A stretch of DNA of 12,442 nucleotides from JBAYJY01 sp041664945 (lineage in GTDB: Bacteria; UBP15; UBA6099). Of this stretch, positions 6,151 through 12,442 are shown piece after piece (positions within the stretch are counted from its first letter, which is position 1; every line of letters starts with the position of its first letter). Under the pieces are notes generated by a model, which was not told the origin of the DNA, did not search any database, and was given only the letters and a program-made list of their open reading frames with translations. A program made the translations under genes and the position numbers. The DNA is taken from NCBI GenBank assembly GCA_041664945.1, contig JBAYJY010000128.1, positions 1 through 12,442 on the forward strand, in the 5' to 3' direction.

Positions 6151-6942
6151 TTATAGCTTCGCGATCTCATTCGCAGCTTGCCCGATAAGCGCATCCTTCG
6201 TCGTCACAACTTTCGAGTTCGCTTCGTACGTCCTCATAACGTCAATCATGCTTCTAAGCATCGTTATCGTGTTCACGTTCGACTGTTCGAGAACTCCCTG
6301 CCGGATAGTCAGGTCCTTCGCTATGTAAGGCTGCGGCAACTCCTTCGGAACCGTGAACATGTCGTGCCCGACCTTCTTGATTGTCTTGTAGTCGTCCACG
6401 GTCACGACCTTGATTTTGTCGAGATATTCATCGCTCTTCGCTCCGACGTATATTACCCCGGTCTCATCGACGTTGAAATTCTTGCCGTCCAGCACTAACG
6501 GGCCGTTCTCGCCCATCACTCTGTAGCCGAGCTTCGTAACGAGTTCCTTGTTGGCGTTGATCGTGAAGTTTCCCGAACGAGTCAGGCGTTCTCCGAACGG
6601 GGTGTCAACTACGAAGAATCCCTGCCCGTCAATCGCGAGATCGAACTTGTTTTCCGTCGGCTGAAAGTTGCCTTTCGTAAAATCCGTGGCTATCTCATCC
6701 ACGACGGCTCCCATAGTATTCAAACCGACCATCGGCCGCAAATCCATGTTGCCCTCGATGCCCGAGACCTTCAGGTAAGTGTCGTTCAGGCGGTGAACCA
6801 GCATCTGCGGGAAAGACTTTATCGCTCCGGCGTTCTGCTTGAAACCGGTTGTGTTAACATTCGCCAGATTGTTTGATATATAATCAAGCTTAATTTCCTG
6901 AACCAACATTCCCGTCGTGGCTGTGTATAATCCTCTGTCCAA
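6151..6942 (-). CDS. flgF: Proximal rod protein FlgF
   Basis: FlgF is a rod protein of the flagellar basal body, below FlgG, exported by the flagellar type III system. I start it at the TTG at 6940-6942: a very strong ribosome site, GGGAGGT (6949-6955), lies 6 nt upstream, and the resulting N-terminus (M)DRGLYTATTGMLVQE is the classic FlgF beginning. An in-frame ATG at 7047 would add 35 residues with no family match. The product has 263 residues. It shows the rod motif NNLANVNTTGFKQ (24-36), FTKGNFQPTENKFDLAIDGQ followed by GFFVVDT, and the C-terminal helix QSNVNTITMLRSMIDVMRTY ending with EANSKVVTTKDALIGQA. It is the first flagellar gene of the cluster, 214 nt after the glycoside hydrolase stop. 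Confidence 0.93.
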   Translation of the reverse strand: MDRGLYTATTGMLVQEIKLDYISNNLANVNTTGFKQNAGAIKSFPQMLVHRLNDTYLKVSGIEGNMDLRPMVGLNTMGAVVDEIATDFTKGNFQPTENKFDLAIDGQGFFVVDTPFGERLTRSGNFTINANKELVTKLGYRVMGENGPLVLDGKNFNVDETGVIYVGAKSDEYLDKIKVVTVDDYKTIKKVGHDMFTVPKELPQPYIAKDLTIRQGVLEQSNVNTITMLRSMIDVMRTYEANSKVVTTKDALIGQAANEIAKL

Positions 6943-7156
6943 TTTTCCACCTCCCTTCTCTATATAGATGAACCGGCGCGCAAACACAAATATACACGCA
7001 ATATCCCGGTTTCCGCCTATTTTATAAAATAAATTCAGATAACGCAAGGGTTTTCATACAAAATATATATCACATATATATAATACTCAGAGCAGTTTTA
7101 ACTGATGACGACATTGTCGCGTTCTAACGTCATTTGATCCGGATTGGCCAGTTTGA
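6943..7156. other. AT-rich gap before flgF, probable flagellar operon leader
   Basis: This 214-nt stretch separates the glycoside hydrolase from flgF. Its middle part (about 7021-7086) is very AT-rich, with alternating TA runs at 7062-7083. No small gene with a ribosome site is seen. Two short inverted repeats lie next to the hydrolase stop: cagtt-tt-aactg (7093-7104), and atgacg (7105-7110) with cgtcat (7128-7133). Neither is followed by a T run, so there is no clear terminator. I see no sigma-54 or sigma-28 promoter match. Confidence 0.5.
7019..7047 (-). promoter_or_regulatory. Weak sigma-70-like promoter candidate for flgF
   Basis: On the minus strand, TTGCGT (7042-7047) and TAAAAT (7019-7024) are separated by 17 bases, the ideal spacing. 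The -10 box matches five of six consensus bases, the -35 box only three. Transcription would start near 7012, leaving a leader of about 70 nt before flgF. In AT-rich DNA such matches arise easily by chance, so this is only a candidate. Confidence 0.25.
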
Positions 7157-10093
7157 TCATTCGGATTTGCCAGTAACAATGTATTCAACATAGTAAAAAT
7201 AGCCTGATTTCAGGTTTTTCGGTTTGATTTTTCTTCCGATTCTCAGATTCCCTGTTTCCGGCAGATCAATGTCTTTTAGTGTTTCACGGTATTTTTCATC
7301 CCCGGACATGTCTTTGAAAACAACGGCGACATCCACTTTACGCGCCGGACCTTCATTAACGATTACCGGTTCGAGCGTGTCGGATGCGGAAATTACCATA
7401 TCGCCGTTCAAAGCCTCAATAAAAATCGGTCTGTAAGCCATATGCGTGGCGTAATACGCGAGTTTCGGCCTTCGCTGCATATCGCGCAAGCCTTTGAAAT
7501 AGCGGCCGTTATGCCGTCCCTCGGCGCCAGTGCATATCGACATTCCATCAGCGTCCTCGGTCCTGTATGCGGCGATATTGTTGAACATGACAAGCGCCTG
7601 ATAAGCCTGCGATATTTCCCACTCGCTGAAATCGAGGTTGCGCCCGAGACGAGCCTTCTCGTGTTTAGCGGCGCTGCTCCCGCTTTCCTCCCATTTGTGG
7701 TAATACCGCTCGTCGCGGTACAGTTCCCAGTTGGGCATGCCTTCGGCTCCGAATTCGCTAACCATGAAAACCTTGTCTTTTTTGAAAAGGTCGCCCTTGC
7801 CGGCGCCCCACCATATTTCCATCCACGGGCCGTACCAGCCGGGATATGGGTGCGTGTCCCAGAAAACATTAGAAGCCCAGAATGAGCGCGGAGATTTTCC
7901 GCTGCCGGGGTAAGACAGTTCCTTGCCGCGGCCGGGCGACAGTCTGTAGAAATCCGATTTCCCCTCGAATTGGACGTACCAGAACGAAATCGGGATGATG
8001 AAACGGCTCGGATCTATCGAATTGGCAAGATCGTAATATTCGTCGCTGAAAATCCTCGCGCGGTCGTCCCATACATCGTCGTTGTAATATGTTTCATTTC
8101 CGCTTTCCCATGCGAAAATCGACGGGTGGTTGCGGACCTCCTTCATCGACGGTTCGGTGTACGCCTGCATCAGAGGTCTGAATTCCTCCGGCGCCCTGTT
8201 CCCCCAATGGAACCATTGGCGTGGCGACCAAATTACAAACATTCCGAACTGGTCGGCGAATTCAAGCCAGCGCGGATAATTCGTGCCGAGCCCTTCAGCT
8301 GGATGAAACCGCATCATGTTCACATTCGCTTTTTTGTTGTCCATTATGTCCTGCGCCATCCAGCGGTCAGGAGGAGCGATGCAATACAAATCATCGTCCC
8401 GCTCCGGCGGGAAAGAATGAGTTTCGAGAACGCCTTGAATGCGGTAGCGGCGCCCGTTGACAAAAAGGTCGCCATAACGGTCTTCGAGCGTGACGACGCC
8501 GAACGTCAGCGCGATATCGTCAATAGGAGTTCCATTCTCATCCCTGACCGTCAACCTAAGTTCGTACAATTGCGGCGATTCGGGCGACCATGGCTCTGGA
8601 TTCTTCAATGCTAACGGCTTCTCGAACCTTTGCTCACGCGGGACATGGTTCATGGCGACAAGGCCGTTTATCGTAAAGACATCTGATTTCTCTTTTGCGC
8701 CGATTTTCAGCGACGCCGTGTTCCCGCGTATGAAAACCGTGGCATTCACAGGCGAATATTCAAATTTATGAAAATTATCTTTGCCGAAAGAAACGACTTT
8801 CGTATCTATGTAATTCACTTCGGTTTCGACAGGATGCGCCGGACTGCCCATTACGAACTCGAACGCCCATAGCCCCGGCGTTGTTTTCAGCTTAAATACG
8901 GCTGGTTTGCTTCCCTCGACAGCGTCCCGTTTCAGGTCCGCCCCCACAGGATCGACATGTGTTGTATCCGGATAATCGACTGCTTTTAACCCGTCTGTTT
9001 TTTCCCAACCATAACCTTGTTGCGCGTTATATTTAATTTCAGAAGTAACGAGTTCATATCCGGACGTGACAGGCGAGTCAGCGGTCCCGAAATCGAGCGC
9101 ATAATAAGTCGGCGAATCCGTTCCAGAGCCGGCCAGAACCGACACAGGATAAACAGCTTCAGCCGCCTCCGTTACCGACTCCGCCGGGAACCATTTGCGC
9201 ACCGTAGCTTCGACCTTTCCGTCGAATTGATTCCCGGTGAAATTTTTCAGCGTAAACTGAAGCTTTAACTCCGCGGATTTTTCATTAAGTTGCTTTGTGG
9301 TTATGTATGCGTTATCTATGAAAACAGCGCCGGTTTCGATCAGCTCCGCACGGCCTACAAATCCCCATCCCATGTATTTCGAAGGCTCATCCGGGCTCGC
9401 GCTTTCGCCGCGTTGCTTATGGTCTTTTACGTGAATCGCAATCAGATTGTCAGCATTTTTTTCGAGCCAAGTCGTAAGGTCGACCTTGAATGGCGCGGAA
9501 ACAGAGTGACAGGCATCCGGCCCGACGACTTTCCTGCCGTTCACCCATATTTCGCTTTGCCCGAGTATTCCCTCAAAAGCGACGAACGCCTTGTCGTAAA
9601 CTCCCGTTTTCCACGTGGCGCGCATCCATAAATCACGCGTTTCCGAGCCTTTCACAACTTTCGGCAAACTTTCAGTTTGTTCCCACTTCGAATCGTCGAA
9701 ATCGCGCGCAAACCAGCCGAGAGATTCGCCTTCATCCGACAAAGCCCACCGCCAGCGGTCCATTCGTCTCGAACGCCGAACGACAGGTTCCGGCTGCGGT
9801 TTCAATTCCTTTATCTTCTTTTCGATTTCGTCCGGGTACGTCGCATATTCGTCAAGCTTAATGCCGCCAAAATATTTCTTCAAAAATTCACCGTAATTTT
9901 TTAAATAATCTATCCTTTCTTCAACGCCCCACCCTTCCATTCCGCCGGAATAAAAATCTGTCCGCCCGTCCTTGCCAGGCATTTCGTCATAGAGAAAAAA
10001 CTCGGCGCCGCGTGATAGTTCCCCGGCAAATCCAGACCTTCCGGCGACCATAGCCGCAATAATGATCAACGATACTATGATGATCTTTTTCAT
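7157..10093 (-). CDS. Exported glycoside hydrolase family 2 enzyme with a nested extra domain
   Basis: This large secreted glycosidase hydrolyses a terminal sugar from a glycan with retention. The ATG at 10091-10093 has GGAGGT just upstream and opens with a signal peptide (MKKIIIVSLIIIAAMVAGRS, cleaved near residue 23), giving 978 residues. An in-frame ATG at 10141 overlaps the gspF stop but hides the signal. Domains: about 115-260 sugar-binding jelly roll (SEIWVNGRKV); 261-535 Ig-like, interrupted by a module at about 332-482; about 540-870 TIM barrel starting at FVNGRRYRIQGV; then a C-terminal beta domain. The acid/base Glu667 is in RNHPSIFAWESGNE and the probable nucleophile Glu780 in VFMVSEFGAEG, so it should be active. 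Beta-galactosidase, glucuronidase, mannosidase and others share this fold; the substrate is not readable. It lies 44 nt after gspF. Confidence 0.88.
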   Translation of the reverse strand: MKKIIIVSLIIIAAMVAGRSGFAGELSRGAEFFLYDEMPGKDGRTDFYSGGMEGWGVEERIDYLKNYGEFLKKYFGGIKLDEYATYPDEIEKKIKELKPQPEPVVRRSRRMDRWRWALSDEGESLGWFARDFDDSKWEQTESLPKVVKGSETRDLWMRATWKTGVYDKAFVAFEGILGQSEIWVNGRKVVGPDACHSVSAPFKVDLTTWLEKNADNLIAIHVKDHKQRGESASPDEPSKYMGWGFVGRAELIETGAVFIDNAYITTKQLNEKSAELKLQFTLKNFTGNQFDGKVEATVRKWFPAESVTEAAEAVYPVSVLAGSGTDSPTYYALDFGTADSPVTSGYELVTSEIKYNAQQGYGWEKTDGLKAVDYPDTTHVDPVGADLKRDAVEGSKPAVFKLKTTPGLWAFEFVMGSPAHPVETEVNYIDTKVVSFGKDNFHKFEYSPVNATVFIRGNTASLKIGAKEKSDVFTINGLVAMNHVPREQRFEKPLALKNPEPWSPESPQLYELRLTVRDENGTPIDDIALTFGVVTLEDRYGDLFVNGRRYRIQGVLETHSFPPERDDDLYCIAPPDRWMAQDIMDNKKANVNMMRFHPAEGLGTNYPRWLEFADQFGMFVIWSPRQWFHWGNRAPEEFRPLMQAYTEPSMKEVRNHPSIFAWESGNETYYNDDVWDDRARIFSDEYYDLANSIDPSRFIIPISFWYVQFEGKSDFYRLSPGRGKELSYPGSGKSPRSFWASNVFWDTHPYPGWYGPWMEIWWGAGKGDLFKKDKVFMVSEFGAEGMPNWELYRDERYYHKWEESGSSAAKHEKARLGRNLDFSEWEISQAYQALVMFNNIAAYRTEDADGMSICTGAEGRHNGRYFKGLRDMQRRPKLAYYATHMAYRPIFIEALNGDMVISASDTLEPVIVNEGPARKVDVAVVFKDMSGDEKYRETLKDIDLPETGNLRIGRKIKPKNLKSGYFYYVEYIVTGKSE

Positions 10094-10137
10094 TAATACC
10101 TCCATGATAAAAGTGCGGACGGAATGTACTTTGCTCA

Positions 10138-11343
10138 TCATTTGGGAACGAATGTGAGAAAACTGAAAATTGGAAGATACATGGCGATCGCTATAAAAGC
10201 CACAATGCAGGCCACGAAAATCGTAAGAAGCGGTTCGAGAATGATGATCAGGCGCTTAGTGAGAAAAGCAAGCTCCTTGTCGAGCGCTTCCGAACATGAA
10301 ATCAGCAATTCAGGAAGGCGGCCGCTTTGTTCGCCGGCGGAAATCATGTAGGTGACAATCGGCAGAAAATTCTTCGACATCCGCAACGTCGTTGAAATCG
10401 AGCCGCCGGCTTCAACGCTTTCCAGAATCGCGTCTATATCCTTTTCGATGTGGACATTATTGACGATTGACTTTGTTGTTTCGAGCGAAGTTATGAGAGG
10501 AACCCCGCAACGAAGCATGGAACCAAGCGTATGTACGGTGCGTGATATCAAAATCCGCCTGTTAATCTGGCCGGTAAGAGGCATGTTCATGAAAAATCTG
10601 TCATAAACGGCGCGGCCGCTCGGATGATTCTTCAAAAAAAAGTAAGCCAAAAGCGACAAGCCGCCGGCGGCGGCGAGAGCTATCCAGTTATGAATCACAA
10701 AATTGCTTGTGTTTATTAACACCCGCGTGGCGAATGGCAGCGTAAACTTAGACTGGGCATATATCTTTGCGTATGCTGGAATAACCTTGAACATGATGAT
10801 TGCGACAGCGACGACCGCTACGGTCATGATGATTTTGGGATAAGTGAAAGCCTGCTGAATCGCCCGCTTCAGTTCTTCGTCTTTTTCAAGATAATCGGCC
10901 ACTCTTTCGAGCACTTCCGGGATATTGCCGCCAATTTCGCCTGAGTGGACCATCGAAACGAACAGATGCGGAAAAACCTTAGGATGTTTTTCGAACGCCG
11001 CAGCGAGCGACATGCCTTGTTCGAGATCGATTCTGACCTGTCTAACAACCTTTCTCAACATCACGTTTGAGGTCTGTTCCTCAAGCGCGGCGATAGCCTC
11101 CTGCGCTGGCAGTCCGGTTGAAATGACCGTCCCGAGAAGCCTCGTGAATATTGCGATCTCGCTTTGGGTCACAGCGCCGCCGAAAAAAGGCGTTTTCTCT
11201 TTCCCCTGTTTTTCCGAAACGGAAAGAACGATATAGCCCTGTTTTTGAAGTCGAAAAAAAACAGCCTGCTCCGTAGGCCCGAACAGCGTGCCCTTGAAGT
11301 TGCGGCCGATGTTGTCCCTGACGACAAACTCAAAATTCGGCAT
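10138..11343 (-). CDS. GspF/PilC-type inner-membrane platform protein
   Basis: This 401-residue protein belongs to the T2SSF family, the inner-membrane platform of type II secretion systems and type IV pili that couples the cytoplasmic ATPase to pseudopilus or pilus growth. It has the two usual repeated domains, about residues 64-187 and 267-388. The first has FTRLLGTVISTGLPAQEAIA and MVHSGEIGGNIPEVLERVAD; the second has TLGSMLRCGVPLITSLETT and MISAGEQSGRLPELL. Membrane segments lie at about 170-190, 218-236 and 365-390. An N-terminal beta-rich segment (1-45, FEFVVRDNIGRNFKGTLFG) is typical too. It starts 27 nt after the ATPase gene, with a poor ribosome site, so it is probably translated from the same mRNA. 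There is no pilT between them, which slightly favours type II secretion, but GspF and PilC cannot be told apart here. Confidence 0.93.
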   Translation of the reverse strand: MPNFEFVVRDNIGRNFKGTLFGPTEQAVFFRLQKQGYIVLSVSEKQGKEKTPFFGGAVTQSEIAIFTRLLGTVISTGLPAQEAIAALEEQTSNVMLRKVVRQVRIDLEQGMSLAAAFEKHPKVFPHLFVSMVHSGEIGGNIPEVLERVADYLEKDEELKRAIQQAFTYPKIIMTVAVVAVAIIMFKVIPAYAKIYAQSKFTLPFATRVLINTSNFVIHNWIALAAAGGLSLLAYFFLKNHPSGRAVYDRFFMNMPLTGQINRRILISRTVHTLGSMLRCGVPLITSLETTKSIVNNVHIEKDIDAILESVEAGGSISTTLRMSKNFLPIVTYMISAGEQSGRLPELLISCSEALDKELAFLTKRLIIILEPLLTIFVACIVAFIAIAMYLPIFSFLTFVPK

Positions 11344-11370
11344 AAGAACGGTCAGCCCCGCCGGCGCCCG

Positions 11371-12442
11371 TCAATCGATATTAACAAAAACCGAGCGGCG
11401 GATTTCCTCTATCGTGGTGACGCCTTCTATTACTTTTCTGAATGCGGAGTGGCGCAGCGTGCTCATCCCATCGCGGACCGCCGCCATCCTGATTTCAGGC
11501 GCATAGCCGCCCCGCAGGATTATCTCTTTTATCGTTTCCGTCATTCTCATCACTTCGAATATCCCGACACGCCCGTAATAACCTGTGTTCGAGCAGAACT
11601 TGCATCCTTTCGCCCGGTACAGAACCGCTTTCCCGCGCCGTTTGGACGTCACGCCGAACTCCCCGAATAGTTGTTCAACATCCATCCTATATGGTTCCTT
11701 GCATGATGAACACAATACGCGCACGAGCCGCTGCGCTACGACTCCCGCCACCGATGCGGTTATAAGATATTCTTTTACGCCCATGTTCGCCAGCCGTGTT
11801 ACAGTCGTCGGCGCGTTGCTTGTGTGCAGCGTGCTGAAAACCAAGTGGCCTGTGAGCGAAGCCTGCACTGAAATCTCAGCCGTTTCGCCGTCGCGGATCT
11901 CGCCTACCATTATGATATTCGGATCCTGCCTCAGCATCGACCTCAGACCCCTCGCGAACGTTATCCCCGCGCCTGCATTCACTTGCGATTGGTTGATTCC
12001 CGGCAATTTGAATTCCACCGGGTCCTCAATCGTCACAATGTTGAACGCCTGAGTGTTGATGCGGCTGAGCACGGAATAAAGCGTCGTTGTTTTTCCGCAT
12101 CCGGTCGGGCCAGTGACGAGCACCATGCCGTTAGGCCGCTGTATTAATTCGTTCAAAGTGTTTAGATCGTTTGTGTTCAGGCCGAGCTGCTCCAGGTTCA
12201 ACAGCATCGTCTCGCGGCTGAGTATCCTCATAACGACCTTCTCGCCGTTTATGGTAAGGAAAGTCGCGACGCGCATGTCATATTCCCTGCCGCTTTTTTT
12301 AATATTCATGTGCCCGTCTTGCGGCGCGCGTTTCTCGGTAATGTCCATTCCGGACAATATTTTTATGCGTGAAATGACCGATGCGTAAACGTTCTGTGGT
12401 ATATGCATGACATCGTGCAGAATTCCGTCGATGCGGTACCGC
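11371..12442 (-). CDS. GspE/PilB-type secretion or pilus assembly ATPase (5' end cut by right edge)
   Basis: This hexameric cytoplasmic ATPase powers type II secretion or type IV pilus extension. The frame is open to the right edge, so the N-terminal domain is outside; 356 residues are visible. The fragment begins RYRIDGILHDV, the usual start of the region before the ATPase core, followed by SRIKILSGMDITEKRAPQDG. Motifs: Walker A GPTGCGKTT (encoded at 12085-12111), Asp box IEDPVEF, Walker B with NIIMVGEIRDGETAEI, His box TGHLVFSTLHTSNAP, and a zinc-binding pair CSSC and CKFC separated by about 32 residues. The zinc pair is typical of GspE and PilB and is absent from PilT retraction ATPases. 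gspF/pilC follows 27 nt later. An internal ATG at 12408 is not the start, because the conserved sequence continues upstream of it. Confidence 0.95.
   Translation of the reverse strand, partial: RYRIDGILHDVMHIPQNVYASVISRIKILSGMDITEKRAPQDGHMNIKKSGREYDMRVATFLTINGEKVVMRILSRETMLLNLEQLGLNTNDLNTLNELIQRPNGMVLVTGPTGCGKTTTLYSVLSRINTQAFNIVTIEDPVEFKLPGINQSQVNAGAGITFARGLRSMLRQDPNIIMVGEIRDGETAEISVQASLTGHLVFSTLHTSNAPTTVTRLANMGVKEYLITASVAGVVAQRLVRVLCSSCKEPYRMDVEQLFGEFGVTSKRRGKAVLYRAKGCKFCSNTGYYGRVGIFEVMRMTETIKEIILRGGYAPEIRMAAVRDGMSTLRHSAFRKVIEGVTTIEEIRRSVFVNID

Noticed and set aside
5905..6166. About 80-codon open minus-strand frame in the flgF-flgG spacer
   Set aside because: There is no ATG or GTG start, only a possible internal TTG without ribosome site. 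It is rich in Arg, Pro and Ser, as expected of GC-rich non-coding DNA.
5943..6188. 81-codon plus-strand frame across the flgF-flgG spacer
   Set aside because: It overlaps the conserved FlgF C-terminus in antisense, has no good ribosome site, and its product resembles no known family.
7093..7133. Inverted repeats after the glycoside hydrolase stop as a possible terminator
   Set aside because: The stems are short (5-6 bp), partly exclude one another, and are not followed by a T run.
7970..8614. 214-codon plus-strand frame opposite the glycoside hydrolase
   Set aside because: It lies fully antisense to the conserved TIM barrel with both reading-frame motifs on the minus strand; its Arg-rich composition is that of a shadow frame.
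10094..10141. Upstream start of the glycoside hydrolase overlapping the gspF stop (ATGA)
   Set aside because: It would place 16 residues before a clear signal peptide, and a GGAGGT ribosome site lies directly before the internal ATG at 10093.
11164..11670. 168-codon plus-strand frame opposite gspE/gspF
   Set aside because: It is antisense to two well-conserved proteins and shows no recognisable motif.

Overview
The window carries one block of twelve genes, all read on the minus strand (right to left), and no rRNA, tRNA, CRISPR array, transposase or integrase that I can see. In reading order it holds: the C-terminal part of a GspE/PilB-type secretion or pilus ATPase (cut by the right edge), a GspF/PilC-type inner-membrane platform protein, a large exported family-2 glycoside hydrolase, and then a compact flagellar cluster: flgF, flgG, flgA, flgH, flgI, a short flgJ, a CgeB-like glycosyltransferase, flgN and the first 54 codons of flgK (cut by the left edge).

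The organism is a flagellated Gram-negative bacterium. P-ring (FlgI) and L-ring (FlgH) proteins exist only where the flagellum crosses a peptidoglycan layer and an outer membrane, and GspE/GspF-type proteins fit a diderm as well. Base composition looks balanced and even across all genes, so nothing points to recent import. The flagellar gene order resembles that of deep-branching diderms rather than the enteric flgBCDEFGHIJ order, but I cannot name a phylum from sequence reading alone.

Layout: 11371-12442 and 10138-11343 are the ATPase/platform pair (27 nt apart). The glycoside hydrolase (7157-10093) follows 44 nt later. A 214-nt AT-rich gap (6943-7156) separates it from flgF and is the most likely place for the promoter of the flagellar operon. 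flgF and flgG are separated by a 252-nt, hairpin-rich spacer with no convincing gene. From flgG to flgK the genes are tightly packed: gaps of 38, 16, 9 and 49 nt, then two successive 4-nt ATGA stop/start overlaps (flgJ to glycosyltransferase, glycosyltransferase to flgN), then a 49-nt gap to flgK.

How the parts fit: FlgF and FlgG build the rod that crosses the periplasm. FlgA chaperones FlgI into the P-ring, FlgH makes the L-ring, and short FlgJ caps the growing rod. FlgN is the export chaperone for the hook-filament junction proteins, of which FlgK is the next gene. The embedded glycosyltransferase is the notable addition: it is translationally coupled on both sides and sits where an flgM anti-sigma gene would commonly be, which suggests glycosylation of flagellin or another axial protein. 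The glycoside hydrolase has both catalytic glutamates and an unusual extra domain nested in its Ig-like domain. Its place next to the secretion-type genes makes it a candidate exported enzyme, though that link is inference.
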